Below the pieces are notes generated by a model. The model was not told the origin of the DNA and did no database searches. It worked only from the letters and a program-made list of their open reading frames with translations. A stretch of 45,153 bases of DNA from a virus: IMG/VR virus record IMGVR_UViG_3300036859_000708, positions 1 through 45,153 of that record; one strand, 5' to 3'. Each line of letters starts with the position of its first letter. Within the stretch, counting starts at the first letter, position 1. Below, piece by piece: positions 8,003-14,858 of this stretch. Both the position numbers and the translations under genes were made by a program.

Positions 8003-8848
8003 TCACGCCACCCCGAGGAGGACGCCCTCTTCCTGAGCCTTCCAGCCGCTGCGGATTTGCTTTTCGTTCTCCATGGCGAGCGTGACCTGCGCGGTGTACG
8101 GGCCAAACTTTCCGCCCATGAAGCTCTGCGAGCGGGAGAGCCCGTCCTCGCTGAGCGACTGGCTCTGGACGCCGCCGGTCCGGATGCTGGTGAGAACGCC
8201 GAAGAGAAAGAGTGTGGTGAGGAGCCGGACGCCCTCGAGGAGGTCGTTGTGGTCCGCGACGAGCTCCTCGCCGTCCTTGTCGAAGCCGGCGGTGTAGTCG
8301 ACGTAGACGATGTGTGGAATCGTCTGGCTTCCCATCATGTAGAGCGCCAGGAGCTGCGGCATCGCCGCCTGGAGCGTCGCGCCGGCGAACGGCAGAAGGC
8401 GAATCTCGCCGTACTGGAAGTCCGGTACGATCCACTTCGGATCGATCACGAAGCCCGACTGCCCGAGCGGCTGTCCCGTCGGCAACTGGATGAACATCCG
8501 GTCGATCGAGCGCACGGGCCTCCGGTTCAACATGGTGAGGCCCCACCGCTCCGGTCCGAACCAATCGCGCTCGAACGGATACGCTGGCTCGGCGTAGTCG
8601 TAGTCGCCGTCGACGCCGTCGGTCGATTTCACCAGGCCGCGGCGCTGGGGATCCGAGGCTACGCGGCGGGCCTTGAAGAAGATGGCGAGATCGCGCTCGT
8701 AGAAGTCTTCTGCCGCGCGGAGCTTCCTGCCGATCTCCTCGACGGGGAAGGGGTTGTCCTCACCCCTCGCCTTGATGAGCACCCCGTAGAGTTCGCTAGC
8801 GAGGATGTCCTCCGGCGTGATCGGGGTCTTGCCCTGATAGTCTGCCAT
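8003..8848 (-). CDS. Structural protein, putative head-tail adaptor
   Basis: The 281-residue protein begins MADYQGKTPITPEDILAS at ATG 8848. It has an early helical segment, aromatic-rich segments (EPAYPFERDWFGPERWG), a beta-rich block (IDRMFIQLPTGQPLGQSG, IHIVYVDYTAGFDK-like) and a helix with LLEGVRLLTTLFLFGVL. The C-terminus has a Ser/Gln-rich segment (TGGVQSQSLSEDGLSRSQS) followed by a probable helix. No catalytic motif is visible. It follows the gene after the major capsid protein, which is where adaptor proteins are encoded. The assignment is contextual. Confidence 0.55.
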   Translation of the reverse strand: MADYQGKTPITPEDILASELYGVLIKARGEDNPFPVEEIGRKLRAAEDFYERDLAIFFKARRVASDPQRRGLVKSTDGVDGDYDYAEPAYPFERDWFGPERWGLTMLNRRPVRSIDRMFIQLPTGQPLGQSGFVIDPKWIVPDFQYGEIRLLPFAGATLQAAMPQLLALYMMGSQTIPHIVYVDYTAGFDKDGEELVADHNDLLEGVRLLTTLFLFGVLTSIRTGGVQSQSLSEDGLSRSQSFMGGKFGPYTAQVTLAMENEKQIRSGWKAQEEGVLLGVA

Positions 8849-8857
8849 CAGGCCCCA

Positions 8858-9370
8858 TCACGGAATGTCGTCGAGGGTCGCGAGGGCCGCCGCGGCGGTG
8901 TCGAGGTAGACTACGTGGGCTGAGAACTTCCCGGCAGTGAGCGGATTGACCGCCACGACGAGAGTCGGCGCGCGCTCCACGGTGGTTTCCACGCTCGTCG
9001 CACCGGTGAATACGGGGATGATGCTCTTCCGGCCGACGGTGCTCCACGGAGCTCCGGAGAAGATCGTGGCGGCGATGAGATCGTCCGCGGCCTCGGCCTG
9101 AAGTGCGGCCGTTGCGCCCGCGCCTCCGTTGAGGGCCGTGGTCACCTTCACCAGTCCGCCAAGAACGATCGCACCGGCCGGCAGCTTCGGCCCGGCGAGG
9201 ACGATCGAGCCGACCGCTCCGCCTTGCGAGGCGAAACTGTAGGTCGCCACGAGGGAGCGCATCGCGCCGCGAGCGTTGTACGCCTCGAAGAGAGCCTGCA
9301 GTTTCAAGCCGAGCCGAACCTTGGCGGCTCCCGGGATGTACCTGTCGATGAGATCGGACCGCTTGGACAT
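8858..9370 (-). CDS. Small virion protein, possible capsid decoration protein
   Basis: The 170-residue protein starts at ATG 9370 behind GGAGGGTAG. A helical N-terminus (YIPGAAKVRLGLKLQALFEAYN) precedes a long Ala/Gly/Val/Thr-rich beta region with SIVLAGPKLPAGAIVLGGLV and APTLVVAVNPLTAGKFSAHVV. This resembles small beta-rich virion proteins often encoded just downstream of the capsid gene that decorate the head or cap it. No known signature is visible. Confidence 0.5.
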   Translation of the reverse strand: MSKRSDLIDRYIPGAAKVRLGLKLQALFEAYNARGAMRSLVATYSFASQGGAVGSIVLAGPKLPAGAIVLGGLVKVTTALNGGAGATAALQAEAADDLIAATIFSGAPWSTVGRKSIIPVFTGATSVETTVERAPTLVVAVNPLTAGKFSAHVVYLDTAAAALATLDDIP

Positions 9371-9382
9371 CTACCCTCCTCC

Positions 9383-10147
9383 TCAGATACCGGCCACCGC
9401 CGCGAGGCCGGACGGCTCCTCCGTCGCCGGAGCCGCAGGCTTCGCGCGCCTAGCCGCCTTCCGGCGCCCCTTGGACGCGCGCCGCGCGCGCGTCGCTGCC
9501 GGGGCGGGTGCCGCCGGCTTCCCTTCCCGGAGCGCGGTCAGTTCGCGGTGCATCGCCTCGTTCGAGAGCTGAAGCCCCTTGACTTGCTCGGCCTGGGCGG
9601 CGAGGTCGGCCCGGAGCTTCTTGTTCTCGGCGGTGAGCTCTCGCACCTGCTCGCTCGGCGGGAGCTTCGAATTGGACAACTCCTTCTCCGCCGCCAGCGC
9701 GCGGTCGCGCCATGTGGTGAGATCGGCGGAAATCGCGAGGTTGGCCGCCGTGAGTTCATCCACCGTCCGTTCGGAGTCCAGGACTCGCGACGGCGATGCT
9801 GACGAGCTCCTCACCTTGCCGAGCTCGGCGTCGGCCGCAGCGAGCTCCTCGTCCGTGCGCTTGGCCTCCCGGAAGTCCGGCAGCCGCAGAAAACGGGCCG
9901 CGATCTCCGCGGCGATCTCCTCCGACACGAGCCACGGGGAGGGCTCGTTTGCGCGCTGGGCGAGAGCCTCACGCTCCGCGTCCCAGTCGGTCCACCGCCG
10001 GTGCCGGTGATCGATCGCGAGCGGTTCGAGCGCGGCGTGTGCACGAATCGCGTCGTCGAGATCTGATCGCTGGCCGTCGGCGACCTTGGCGAAGTGGACG
10101 CCGCTTACGAATTCGCTTGCGTGGGGAAGGTTCGTCTCGACTCTCAT
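9383..10147 (-). CDS. Coiled-coil structural protein of unknown function
   Basis: Start chosen at ATG 10147 (MRVETNLPHASEFVSGVHFA), with GAGG seven bases upstream; a longer frame reaches 10198 but adds only low-complexity Gly/Glu residues. The first 90 residues look globular and include VHFAKVADGQRSDLDD. Residues about 95-200 form a long coiled coil (LTAENKKLRADLAAQAEQVK). The last 45 residues are Ala/Arg/Lys/Pro-rich and strongly basic (RARRASKGRRKAARR), suggesting DNA or tail contact. The total is 254 residues. Position after the capsid gene suggests a virion or assembly protein. Confidence 0.6.
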   Translation of the reverse strand: MRVETNLPHASEFVSGVHFAKVADGQRSDLDDAIRAHAALEPLAIDHRHRRWTDWDAEREALAQRANEPSPWLVSEEIAAEIAARFLRLPDFREAKRTDEELAAADAELGKVRSSSASPSRVLDSERTVDELTAANLAISADLTTWRDRALAAEKELSNSKLPPSEQVRELTAENKKLRADLAAQAEQVKGLQLSNEAMHRELTALREGKPAAPAPAATRARRASKGRRKAARRAKPAAPATEEPSGLAAVAGI

Positions 10148-10215
10148 TCGATCCTCGGGTCTCGCCGGCGCCGCCTCTCCGCCACCACCACCTGCCACCG
10201 TCGGGCTATCGTGTA

Positions 10216-10243
10216 GGGGCGAGGGCCTTGCGACCCCCGCCCC
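10216..10243 (-). terminator. GC-rich hairpin in the gap after the capsid gene
   Basis: Bases 10216-10225 (GGGGCGAGGG) pair with 10234-10243 (CCCCCGCCCC) with one A-C mismatch and an eight-base loop. It lies about 20 bases past the capsid stop (TAG at 10262-10264), inside a 114-base non-coding gap. No U-tract follows on the transcribed strand, so it may act as a weak or Rho-assisted terminator, or protect the capsid mRNA 3' end. Confidence 0.45.
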
Positions 10244-10261
10244 CTTTCATGGGTAGCTCTT

Positions 10262-11749
10262 CTAGAAGGGCCTCCAAGCCTGCGACTTCGGGCAGATGTT
10301 GAAGGCCATGCCGATGTGCTCCACCTTGCCGACGCGGAGCCCACCGAACATCATCTGCGCCCACGGATGCTCCGCCTTGGCCGTCGGGAAGAGTGGGAAC
10401 ATCGTCATCGGCAGAAGCCGGCGGAAGGTGACCGCCTTGTCGCCCGGAGTGAGATTCAGGCCGAGAAGGATGCTGGTGCCCGGGATGAAGGCGTTCAAAT
10501 CCTCGAAGACGGTGCTCGCGCCGGCCTGCCGCGCGACCTGGATCATCTCGCGAAGATCGGTCTTGGCGTTCGTGCCGTTTCGCCGGCCGCGGTAGATGAC
10601 GTAGCCGGTCACTTCGATGCTCCCCGGGTTGGTGATCGTGATCGTCACCTTGTCGCCCTGGGCGACGGTCACCTGAGCGCTCACGGCAGTCGTCGAGCGT
10701 CCGGCCTTCCCGCGCGCCTCGACGCCGTAGTAGTAGAGCCCCGACATCGCCAGCGTGAACTGAGAGCTCGCACCGCCCGCGCCTGCAACCGCAGAAGCGA
10801 TGACGGGCACCGGGAGACCGCTGCCGGCGACGAGACCCGGGTAGGCGCCGGTCCGGGCTTCCCAGGGCATCCCGCCCTCTTCGATGAAGATGTCCTCGTG
10901 CGCCCGAACCGTGCCGCCGTTCGACTGCACGTTGATCCCGGAGACCACCGTGCCGACCTCGAGAGACCGAAGACCGGCCGACGGATTCGCGGAGACGCGG
11001 AACGCCGGATCGAGCTTTTGGTTGATCTCGGAGGTCTGGACCGCTGGCGAGCAGATGTAGTCGGTCAGCCGTCCGAAGTGTCCACGCGAGCGGATCACCG
11101 CGGCCAGGTTCTGGATCTCCTCGGCGACGTAAGAGAGCCCGCCGCCGCGGACGTCGATCATCAGGTCGCCGTCGCCGTGCGCACGGATCTGGGTAACCAA
11201 CCCGTCGAACTCGAAGGGGTTGATCGCCGCATTCCCGTAGATGATGCCGTACTCGGCGTCGACCTTCAGCGAGCGAGCGCCGTTCAGCTTCTCGCGGGCG
11301 ATCGCGTCGACGAGGCCCTTGGTGGAGGCCTGGACCGCCGACACGCGCCGGCGATTCATGAGGTACTTCATCAAAACGACCTGGCGACCGTAGGTCCCAG
11401 TCGTCTCGACGATGTCGCCGAGCTCGTCGTTGAAGCCCGCACCCGGCCACCCGCCGATGTCGGTCTGCTTCACGAACTCGTCGACGGTCGCTGTCGCGGG
11501 GCTCTGATCGATGAGGTTGAAGAGCGTGAACATGTCGTCCAGCGGGATCGTCGCGAGCAAACTGTCCTCGATGGACTGGAGCTGGAGCGCTCGACCTCCG
11601 GTGAAGCCGGCGACGTCGGTTCCGTACCCCGACGTGACGGCCTTCAAGAATTCCCGCGGGTCCGTGAAGACGAACCCCGGAAATGCGCCGGGAGGCATGA
11701 ACCCCTCGCCAGCTTCGACGCCTGTGAACGGAATTCCGTACTCGTTCAT
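10262..11749 (-). CDS. Major capsid protein with inserted fibronectin-III-like domain
   Basis: The 495-residue protein starts at ATG 11749 after AGGAGGAAGAG. Residues 41-100 (GYGTDVAGFTGGRALQLQSIE, then TVDEFVKQTDIGG) match the N-terminal region of HK97-fold capsid proteins in which a T-G-G-x-A-L motif precedes helices. Residues about 120-300 contain helical and strand elements of the shell core. Residues about 312-425 form an insert with fibronectin/Ig character (PVIASAVAGAG, GLYYYGVEARGKAG, GDKVTITITNPGSIEVTGYV). The C-terminus returns to shell sequence (KVEHIGMAFNICPKSQAW). It lies after the protease and scaffold candidates. Residues 40-61 recur in the putative protease. The call is firm; the domain boundaries are approximate. 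Confidence 0.85.
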   Translation of the reverse strand: MNEYGIPFTGVEAGEGFMPPGAFPGFVFTDPREFLKAVTSGYGTDVAGFTGGRALQLQSIEDSLLATIPLDDMFTLFNLIDQSPATATVDEFVKQTDIGGWPGAGFNDELGDIVETTGTYGRQVVLMKYLMNRRRVSAVQASTKGLVDAIAREKLNGARSLKVDAEYGIIYGNAAINPFEFDGLVTQIRAHGDGDLMIDVRGGGLSYVAEEIQNLAAVIRSRGHFGRLTDYICSPAVQTSEINQKLDPAFRVSANPSAGLRSLEVGTVVSGINVQSNGGTVRAHEDIFIEEGGMPWEARTGAYPGLVAGSGLPVPVIASAVAGAGGASSQFTLAMSGLYYYGVEARGKAGRSTTAVSAQVTVAQGDKVTITITNPGSIEVTGYVIYRGRRNGTNAKTDLREMIQVARQAGASTVFEDLNAFIPGTSILLGLNLTPGDKAVTFRRLLPMTMFPLFPTAKAEHPWAQMMFGGLRVGKVEHIGMAFNICPKSQAWRPF

Positions 11750-11824
11750 CTCTTCCTCCTGCCCTTTCCGCTTCCTCTCGATTCAGGCGGTTCGGTCGGG
11801 GTGTTCTCCCGGTCGTTTCCTTCG

Positions 11825-12664
11825 TTACGCCGCTGCCGTGAGGCAGCGCTGCAGCCATTCTCCGAGCGGCGCGTCGTTCGCGGCCACTTCCGCGGCGCTC
11901 GCGTTCATCGCCTTGTAGGTCTCGAGCGACGCGATCGCGCCGGCGTTCTGGAGCGTCGGGTCCTTCACGTAGCCCGTCTTCGCCTTCAAGAAGAGCTTCT
12001 CGCCGCGGAGATCGTCGCCCGGATCGCCGGTAACGAGCTGGCCTTCTCCGGGCGCACGCCGAGGCGCTACCTCGAGCTGGGGTTGACCGATCCGGCGCCC
12101 GCGCGGCGTAGCCGCGAGCGTCTCGACGGATGCCTTCAGCATCTCGATCTGCTTCTCCTGGCCGACGACTCGCCGGGCGAGCAGCACGGTCGCCTTCATC
12201 ATCTCGGCGATCCCGGCCGCGTGATGCCGGTTCCAGGCCTGGTTGTGCTCGGCGTTGGTGCGGATCTGCGCGGACAGAGTGTTCACGCCGTGCAACTGCT
12301 CCTCGAGGATCGGCAGCGCGTTGATGTTGCCGGCCTCGTCGGGAATCTTCGCCTTGAGGAGGACCTGATCGATCGCGGTGTGGTCGACGTCACCGGCCTC
12401 GACGATCGGCAGGACCTCGAGCTCGGCTTCCTTGTCGATCCGCGCCTTCTGAAACATCGGCACGCCCGCCAGGAAGTCGTCGAGCTCCTTGTCCGGCGTG
12501 TTCGCCTTCGTCCCGCATGCGGGGCAGAAGACATGCGCCTTCATCATCTCGCCGGTGCACGAGGAGCACTTCACCATCTCGTGCTCTTCGTCGCCCTTCG
12601 CGCCGCACTTGCCGCAGAAGCGCTGGCCCTTCACCATTTCGGCCTGACAACCCTTGCACATCAT
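11825..12664 (-). CDS. Zinc-ribbon protein at the scaffold position
   Basis: The 279-residue protein starts at ATG 12664 behind GGAGGAGGAATCCC. Two zinc ribbons open it (CKGCQAEM ... CGKCGAK; CSSCTGEM ... CPACGTK, residues 3-52). The rest is helical and charged, with probable amphipathic helices between residues 60 and 200 and an Arg/Pro-rich linker near 195-210. It lies between the putative prohead protease and the capsid gene, where the scaffold is encoded in most tailed phages. Scaffolds are usually helical but rarely start with zinc ribbons, so a regulatory or assembly-factor role remains possible. Confidence 0.6.
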   Translation of the reverse strand: MMCKGCQAEMVKGQRFCGKCGAKGDEEHEMVKCSSCTGEMMKAHVFCPACGTKANTPDKELDDFLAGVPMFQKARIDKEAELEVLPIVEAGDVDHTAIDQVLLKAKIPDEAGNINALPILEEQLHGVNTLSAQIRTNAEHNQAWNRHHAAGIAEMMKATVLLARRVVGQEKQIEMLKASVETLAATPRGRRIGQPQLEVAPRRAPGEGQLVTGDPGDDLRGEKLFLKAKTGYVKDPTLQNAGAIASLETYKAMNASAAEVAANDAPLGEWLQRCLTAAA

Positions 12665-12683
12665 GGGATTCCTCCTCCCGCCC

Positions 12684-13649
12684 CTACGCGGCGGCCTTCG
12701 ACTGCTCCGATCGGTTGCGGATGTCGTTTGCGAAGCGCAGCGCCGAGCGCCGCGCGGTCATCTTGTCGAGCCCCTCGCAGCGCTCGAAGTGGTCTTGCAG
12801 GAGCGCGATGCTCGGCAGCATTCCGGGCATCGTGTGGTCACACGCGCCCGTGTGAAGCGCCTTCATGTAGCGCGTGGTCGCGGTCCCGTAGATTCCGAGC
12901 GGGCGCCGATCGATCGACTGGCGCTGAAGCGCCTGACCGCCGCCGAGGCCGGCGACGTCCGTTCCATACCCGGCGGTGAGAGCCTTCTGCACGCTGCAGG
13001 AGCAGTGCTCGCCGCCGTCGCACGAGTTCGTCTCGGCGAGGATGACCGCCTTGGCGAACTCGCCGAAGGGGATCCTCGAGACCGCCGGGAGCGCGAGGTT
13101 CTGCTGGCCCTTCGCGAAGCCCAGGTTCAGCCACACGCACTTCGTGATGACCTGGTGGCAGACGCCGTTCTTGCAAACGGTCTTGAGAGAGCCTGGAGGT
13201 AGGGGACCGGCGACGCTCGGTCGCCACTTCATCGGCGGATCCGAGAGCTGCGTTGCCCACCACCAGTCCGCCGCCGACACGCCGCCGAACTCGGGGCCGG
13301 CAGAGGGGCCGCCCTGGTAGATCGACCCCTTCACGAAGACGCCGCCGGGACCTTCCTTCACCTCGACCGGGAGGCCGATCTCGTAGATGTGCGGATTCGG
13401 CTTCCCGAGGCGGTGGCCGACGATCGTCATGTGATCGATGTCGATGTTGCCGTTGGCGAGGAAGTTCTCGCGCTGCTCCATGAGTGCGCTCTTCAGGATC
13501 CGCTGGTTCTCCTGGTCACCCGCCTCGTTCGAAGCCTCGACGTAGACGGAGCGCTTGCCTCCCTCCTCGACCGGACGCGCCTTGAAGAACATCGCGTCCT
13601 GGCCTGCGAAGGTGATCTCGAGGAGGTTTTCCGGTGTCGCTGCTTCCAT
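12684..13649 (-). CDS. Putative prohead maturation protease
   Basis: Start is ATG 13649 (MEAATPENLLEITFAG); the upstream TTG would add ten residues inside the 3' flank of the terminator. Of 321 residues, about 60-150 contain ALMEQRENFLANGNIDIDHM (55-74), then IGLPVEVKEGPGGVFVKGSI and WWWATQLSDPPMKWRPSVAG. The His in DIDHMTIVGHRLG and the following beta segments are arranged like prohead proteases that place H-D near 'G-x-x-x' strands, but I cannot assign a full triad with certainty. A Cys-rich segment (CKNGVC, CDGGEHCSCS) precedes the 22-residue motif shared with the major capsid protein (residues 226-247). Context (first of protease-scaffold-capsid) supports the call. Confidence 0.6.
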   Translation of the reverse strand: MEAATPENLLEITFAGQDAMFFKARPVEEGGKRSVYVEASNEAGDQENQRILKSALMEQRENFLANGNIDIDHMTIVGHRLGKPNPHIYEIGLPVEVKEGPGGVFVKGSIYQGGPSAGPEFGGVSAADWWWATQLSDPPMKWRPSVAGPLPPGSLKTVCKNGVCHQVITKCVWLNLGFAKGQQNLALPAVSRIPFGEFAKAVILAETNSCDGGEHCSCSVQKALTAGYGTDVAGLGGGQALQRQSIDRRPLGIYGTATTRYMKALHTGACDHTMPGMLPSIALLQDHFERCEGLDKMTARRSALRFANDIRNRSEQSKAAA

Positions 13650-13680
13650 CCGCCCTGCGTCGATCCCCCACAAACACAAC

Positions 13681-13710
13681 GAGGGCGGACCCCTTGCGGG
13701 GTCCGCCCTC
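13681..13710 (-). terminator. Strong intrinsic terminator
   Basis: Bases 13681-13693 (GAGGGCGGACCCC) and 13698-13710 form a perfect 13-base-pair GC-rich stem with a TTGC loop. On the transcribed minus strand the stem is followed by GTTGTGTTTGTG, a T-rich tract. It lies between the 78-residue HTH protein gene and the protease gene, in an otherwise nearly gapless operon, so it probably lowers or separates transcription of the head module from upstream genes. Confidence 0.75.
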
Positions 13711-13833
13711 TCACGTGTCGTCGTTGCTACGTTTGCGAGGGCCGATTCTGCGCGCTCGGCGCCCTATATGAAGGCGACCCTACGGGTAGATCAGGGGCGA
13801 ATACGATGGACTAGTGAAGTCGGTGGGCGAGAA
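13711..13833. other. Non-coding gap upstream of the terminator
   Basis: About 120 bases between the TAG at 13834 and the terminator stem. No start codon with a plausible ribosome binding site leads into a gene here. A minus-strand CATATAGGGCG at about 13768-13778 resembles the core of a T7-type or -10 promoter element, but no convincing -35 partner is present. A promoter for the head genes could be here; I cannot support one from sequence alone. Confidence 0.3.
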
Positions 13834-14070
13834 CTACGCGGCCACTTCACCAGCGCGCTTGCCGAGGTTGACGACCCAGCGACGGGAGTAACCGGTCATC
13901 CGAGCGACCATCGCGTAGGAGTACTTCTCGAGGAGCCTATGCACTCGCGCGTGCTTCTCGCGCATCCTCTTCAGGCGCGCTGCCGCTCGCTGGAGGCGCT
14001 GCTGTTCCTGCTTCTGGCGGCGCCGGCGGCACATTGGGCACTCGTTTCCGGAACGGGATGAGCTTCCCAC
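13834..14070 (-). CDS. Small basic helix-turn-helix protein
   Basis: Start is GTG 14070 with GGAGGT five bases upstream (MGSSSRSGNECPMCRRRRQKQ). The 78-residue product is very basic, has a CxxC pair near residue 11 and a coiled region, and ends with a helix-turn-helix-like segment (MVARMTGYSRRWVVNLGKRAG). It overlaps the 3' third of the zinc-ribbon gene at 13937-14236 in another frame by 134 bases, which is unusual in this window. A start at an internal ATG (MREKHARVHRLLEKY) would avoid most of the overlap. It is the last gene before the terminator. Confidence 0.55.
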   Translation of the reverse strand: MGSSSRSGNECPMCRRRRQKQEQQRLQRAAARLKRMREKHARVHRLLEKYSYAMVARMTGYSRRWVVNLGKRAGEVAA

Positions 14071-14236
14071 GTCGCACCTCCAACTCGGTTTTGCATTCCG
14101 GGCACGCGATCACCGCGCAGAGCGATGGATCGAGGCGCACGTAGCGCGTGCGATAGACGATGCCTTCCCGGTCGTGCCGCGCCTTCGAGACCAGCAGCGC
14201 CCCGCAGTTCGGACAGTTCTTCCCCTGGTCCGTCAT
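13937..14236 (-). CDS. Zinc-ribbon protein, Com-like
   Basis: The 99-residue protein starts at ATG 14236, four bases inside the previous gene. Residues 8-50 form a zinc ribbon: CPNCGALL near the start and CPECKTELEV after about 30 residues, resembling the Mu Com translational activator family and related phage zinc ribbons. The C-terminal 40 residues are Pro/Ala/Glu-rich and look disordered. This tail overlaps the start of the next gene. The function may be nucleic acid binding. Confidence 0.6.
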   Translation of the reverse strand: MTDQGKNCPNCGALLVSKARHDREGIVYRTRYVRLDPSLCAVIACPECKTELEVRRGKLIPFRKRVPNVPPAPPEAGTAAPPASGSAPEEDAREARASA

Positions 14237-14619
14237 CCTTGGCCCGACTGATCCTTGTGGAGCACGTGACGGTTCCACAGGATGTCGAAGCACTCCGGGC
14301 AGAGAAAGCTTGCGGTTGGGAATCTGCCGAGAGCTCCACTCGGACCTGTGGCCCGAACGTAGACGATCTTGGGGTTTTCCGGGTCGAACAGTATTTCGAC
14401 CTCTGGCGATGACGAAACGCCGAGAAGCTCGAGTTCGGCGAGCTTGCCGAGGCATCCGTAGCCGACATGGTTCCGATCGGTGCCGTCCTTCGTCTGCCAC
14501 AATCGAAGCGCCCCCGTGGAGACTAGGCGCTCGAATTCCTTCGCGACCCTCGCCTGCCACTTCGCGGAGCGGTTGACGTCCCACCGTTGTTCCGCTCGTG
14601 CTTTCGCGCGTCGCTTCAC
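14233..14619 (-). CDS. Unknown phage protein with terminal cysteine pair
   Basis: Start is GTG 14619, overlapping the previous TGA (GTGA). The 128-residue product starts with a basic helical region (MKRRAKARAEQRWDVNRSAK), then has a mixed alpha/beta domain with GCLGKLAELELLGVS, PEVEILFDPENPKIVYVR, and ends with FLCPECFDILWNRHVLHKD. The final CxxC is unpaired, so metal binding is doubtful. I do not recognise the family. Confidence 0.6.
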   Translation of the reverse strand: MKRRAKARAEQRWDVNRSAKWQARVAKEFERLVSTGALRLWQTKDGTDRNHVGYGCLGKLAELELLGVSSSPEVEILFDPENPKIVYVRATGPSGALGRFPTASFLCPECFDILWNRHVLHKDQSGQG

Positions 14620-14858
14620 TCGTCTCCCGAGATTCGCCGCGCCTCGTACCGTCCATGCGCGGCCTTGAAGTGGCGCGAGATCGCGCCCTCGTCGCCGGCG
14701 AGCGCCGCTTTCTCCTCGCGCGCCATCGTCTCCGTCGCGGTGTCGGCCATGGAGTCGGCGAGCTTCCGGATCATGCGGTCGTGCTCGCGCTGGCGCGCGT
14801 GGAGCTGCTCGAGCTTCGTGACGCCCTTCGTCAGGCGGCTGCGGGTGGAGTCGTTCAT
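14616..14858 (-). CDS. Small helical protein of unknown function
   Basis: The 80-residue protein starts at ATG 14858, overlapping the HNH gene stop by ATGA. The sequence is almost wholly helical and charged (VTKLEQLHARQREHDRMIRK ... SRHFKAAHGRYEARR). No known motif is visible. It sits between a likely mobile HNH gene and another unknown gene. Confidence 0.6.
   Translation of the reverse strand: MNDSTRSRLTKGVTKLEQLHARQREHDRMIRKLADSMADTATETMAREEKAALAGDEGAISRHFKAAHGRYEARRISGDE

Noticed and set aside
7568-8923. Plus-strand open frame of 451 codons opposite neck genes
   Set aside because: It is low-complexity (Arg, Glu, Val, Asp), lacks a ribosome binding site, and lies opposite three co-directional structural genes.
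10316-12979. Long plus-strand open frame (887 codons) opposite the capsid and scaffold genes
   Set aside because: It is an antisense shadow: GC-rich codon usage leaves the opposite strand open. The translation is Arg/Asp/Leu/His-rich with no domain, and the minus strand holds well-supported head genes.
13768-13778. CATATAGGGCG resembling a phage RNA polymerase promoter core
   Set aside because: Only the core matches, there is no second copy in other gaps and no phage RNA polymerase gene in the window.
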